A DNA stretch of 6,601 bases from an uncultured Rubrobacteraceae bacterium (lineage in GTDB: Bacteria > Actinomycetota > Rubrobacteria > Rubrobacterales > Rubrobacteraceae): contig CADCUW010000214.1 in assembly GCA_902805985.1 (NCBI GenBank), positions 1 to 6,601 of the forward strand, written 5' to 3'. Positions 5,221-6,601 of the stretch are shown here, one piece after another. Every line of letters begins with the position of its first letter. Positions within the stretch are counted from its first letter, which is position 1. The notes beneath the pieces are model-generated. The model was not told the DNA's origin and made no database searches. It saw nothing but the letters and a program-made list of their open reading frames with translations. The position numbers were made by a program, and so were the translations under genes.

Positions 5221-6361
5221 ATGGTCGAGAAGGCGGAAAACAGGGCGCGCCTGGAGCGCGCGGCGGCGCTGGCCGGGCTGGCGCTCGGGCGTTACGGGCT
5301 GCGCCGCCGCGCGGCTTCGTCACCTAAGCCACGGTTTCAAGGAAGTCTCTCTGGTCGAGCCACCCGCCTGCGGACGTTTCGTCCTGAGGGCTTATCCTTC
5401 ACCCTCGAGGGTCGGGGAGGAGGAGCGCTCAGATCCCAGGTATCGCACGGGGCCCGGGCTGCGTTCGCCGGAGACGATGGAGGCGCAGCTCCTCTGGCTC
5501 TCGGACCTGGCCCGCGAGACGGATCTGGCGGTGCCCGAGCCAGTGCCCCTGCCCGACGGCTCTCTGGTCGGCCGGGTCTCTTTCGACGACCTGCCGCCGC
5601 TACGCGCGCTGCTGCGGCGGCAGATCGGTCCGGCAACAGCAGATCTACCGTCTGGACCACCCGCCGCGGCACTTCGCGCTCCTGAGCTGGGTGCCAGGAA
5701 AGACCAGGGAAGACCCGAGCGCCGCCGAATTCTCGCGGGTCGGCCGCCTGGCGGCGGGGCTGCACGACCGCGCCAGCCGCTACCAACCTCCCGACGCCCC
5801 CGCGTTTCCCCGTTGGGATTGGAGCTGGCCTTTCGGGCGTCGGCCCCGGTGTGGGAGGGGGGCGAAGCGTTCTACTCGGCGGACGAGATGAACGTCTTCG
5901 AGGCGGTGGCGCGGCGCGTCCGCGGGGAACTCGACGGGTTCGGGTACGGGAGCGGGGTCTTCGGGACCATACACCGCGACCTCACCCTCACGAACCTCCT
6001 GTTCGGCGGCGGAGTCGACCAGGGGGCGGCGGGGGCGACGGATTTCGACCAGTTCGGCCTCGGGCATTACCTCTTCGACCTGCCTGTCGTGCTGCGCGCC
6101 CTCCGTCCCCGGTGGCGACGCGCCGGGCGCCACTTCCGAGCTGACGGGAGGGCTGGCCCGGGAGGCGCTCTTCGCGGGTTACGAGAGCGTGCGGGGCCTT
6201 CCCGCGGGCGGCGAACGCTCCCTCGTCGCCTTCGACGTCATGCAGAGGGTGGCCGCCGTCAACAGGGTACTGTAACCGGGCGCCCCGCCCGCGTCCGGGA
6301 GCGCGGGTGTACGTTCCTGCGCCACACGGCGGCCCGGCTGGAGCGAAACTACCTGCAATAA
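5221..6361 (+). pseudogene. APH/homoserine-kinase-like phosphotransferase, multiply frameshifted
   Basis: Remnant of a phosphotransferase-family (protein-kinase-like fold, PF01636-type) gene of about 375 codons whose coherent protein sense moves through the frames. Frame 1, 5221 to about 5305: ENRARLERAAALAGLALGRY. Frame 2, about 5318-5625: LSHGFKEVSLVEPPACGRF, then FDDLPPLRALLRRQ. Frame 3, about 5630-5840: QIYRLDHPPRHFALLSWVPG, then GRLAAGLHDRA and FPRWDWSWPFG. Frame 2, about 5840-6106: SAPVWEGGEAFYSADEMNVF, the catalytic loop IHRDLTLTNLLF and the metal-binding TDFDQFGLGHYLFDLPVVL. Frame 3, about 6108-6272: SELTGGLAREALFAGYESV, then FDVMQRVAAVNRVL. Frame 2, about 6270-6361: RERGCTFLRHTAARLERNYL. 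The Asp and Asn of HRDLTLTN and the DFD Asp are intact, so the ancestral protein was probably an active small-molecule or protein kinase; its substrate cannot be told. As written no functional product is expected. Sequencing indels would look the same. Own promoter, and tail-to-tail with the DUF4242 gene 22 bases on. Confidence 0.8.
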
Positions 6362-6383
6362 GCGCCGCTGACCCCGGCCGCCC

Positions 6384-6601
6384 CTACGCCTCCGCGGTGG
6401 TCGGGTCTATGACCGCGCGGACCTCGGAGACCCGGTTCGCCGGGAAGCCGCCCTGCTCGGCGTGCTGGCGGACTATGTCCTCGTTCGGGGCGATGTAGGT
6501 GCAGTAGATCTTGTCGTCCGTCACCTGGCTCTGGACCCACTGTATCTGCGGTCCCATCTCGTTGAGCACGTTGCAGGAGGTCTGCGAGATGCCCTGCAGC
6601 T
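6384..6601 (-). CDS. DUF4242 (SCO4226-type) small protein, 5'-partial
   Basis: C-terminal 71 residues of a small ferredoxin-fold-like DUF4242 protein; the start lies beyond the right edge. The visible frame begins LQGISQTSCNVLNEMGPQIQ and continues WVQSQVTDDKIYCTYIAP, EDIVRQHAEQGGFPANRV and VRAVIDPTTAEA, ending at TAG (complement of 6384-6386). These blocks are the conserved core of the family, whose Streptomyces member SCO4226 is described as nickel-binding. The full protein is usually about 85-90 residues, so roughly 15-20 are missing. GTG 6569 is internal to the conserved region and is not the start. Cytoplasmic, no membrane segment; physiological role not established. No frame breaks are seen. 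It converges on the phosphotransferase remnant with a 22-base gap and no obvious terminator between. Confidence 0.88.
   Translation of the reverse strand, partial: LQGISQTSCNVLNEMGPQIQWVQSQVTDDKIYCTYIAPNEDIVRQHAEQGGFPANRVSEVRAVIDPTTAEA

Noticed and set aside
4499..5323. Antisense ORF (274 codons) opposite the secreted protein gene
   Set aside because: It runs straight through the intrinsic terminator and promoter region and has no domain; the plus strand has a signal peptide and periodic repeats.
1..6601. CRISPR array, tRNA, rRNA or insertion sequence
   Set aside because: No regularly spaced direct repeats, no tRNA cloverleaf or rRNA-like stretch, and no transposase motifs or terminal inverted repeats were seen, despite the TPR-CHAT gene recalling type III-E CRISPR systems.

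Overview
High-GC actinobacterial DNA. The protein families, and the order ECF-type sigma factor, small beta-sandwich protein, TPR-CHAT protein, recall what I know of Rubrobacter and its relatives. That assignment is inference from memory, not from a search.

Layout. (1) 1-699: the 3' part of an ECF-like RNA polymerase sigma factor, running in from the left edge; its recognisable domains end near base 435. (2) About 556-1190: a small cytoplasmic protein with a helical, anti-sigma-like N-terminus and a C-terminal transthyretin/carboxypeptidase-regulatory-like beta-sandwich. Its reading frame breaks near 610-640. (3) 1200-4062: a TPR-CHAT protein of about 950 residues, with seven 40-residue TPR units followed by a caspase-like CHAT protease domain with an intact His/Cys pair. 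Its frame breaks near 2385-2395, so it reads as two overlapping ORFs. (4) 4226-5062: an intact secreted protein joining a subtilase-propeptide-like domain to a five-rung beta-solenoid, followed by a clear intrinsic terminator. (5) 5221-6361: a phosphotransferase (APH/homoserine-kinase-like) gene, recognisable along its whole length but spread over all three frames with about five shifts. (6) 6384-6601, minus strand: the C-terminal part of a DUF4242 (SCO4226-type) protein running off the right edge.

The first three genes are co-directional and tightly packed, and look like one regulatory cassette. The likely logic is that the TPR array senses something, the CHAT protease acts on a partner, and the beta-sandwich protein restrains or modulates the sigma factor. 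This resembles the sigma/Csx30/TPR-CHAT logic of type III-E CRISPR systems, but no CRISPR component is visible here and the link is a hypothesis.

The most striking property of the window is the density of single-base frame changes: two clear ones and one possible in the sigma-CHAT cassette, and four clear plus one probable in the kinase gene. Genes (4) and (6) are intact. Protein sense is preserved on both sides of each break and I see few other lesions. This points either to indel-rich sequencing or to very recent inactivation, and the sequence alone cannot separate the two.
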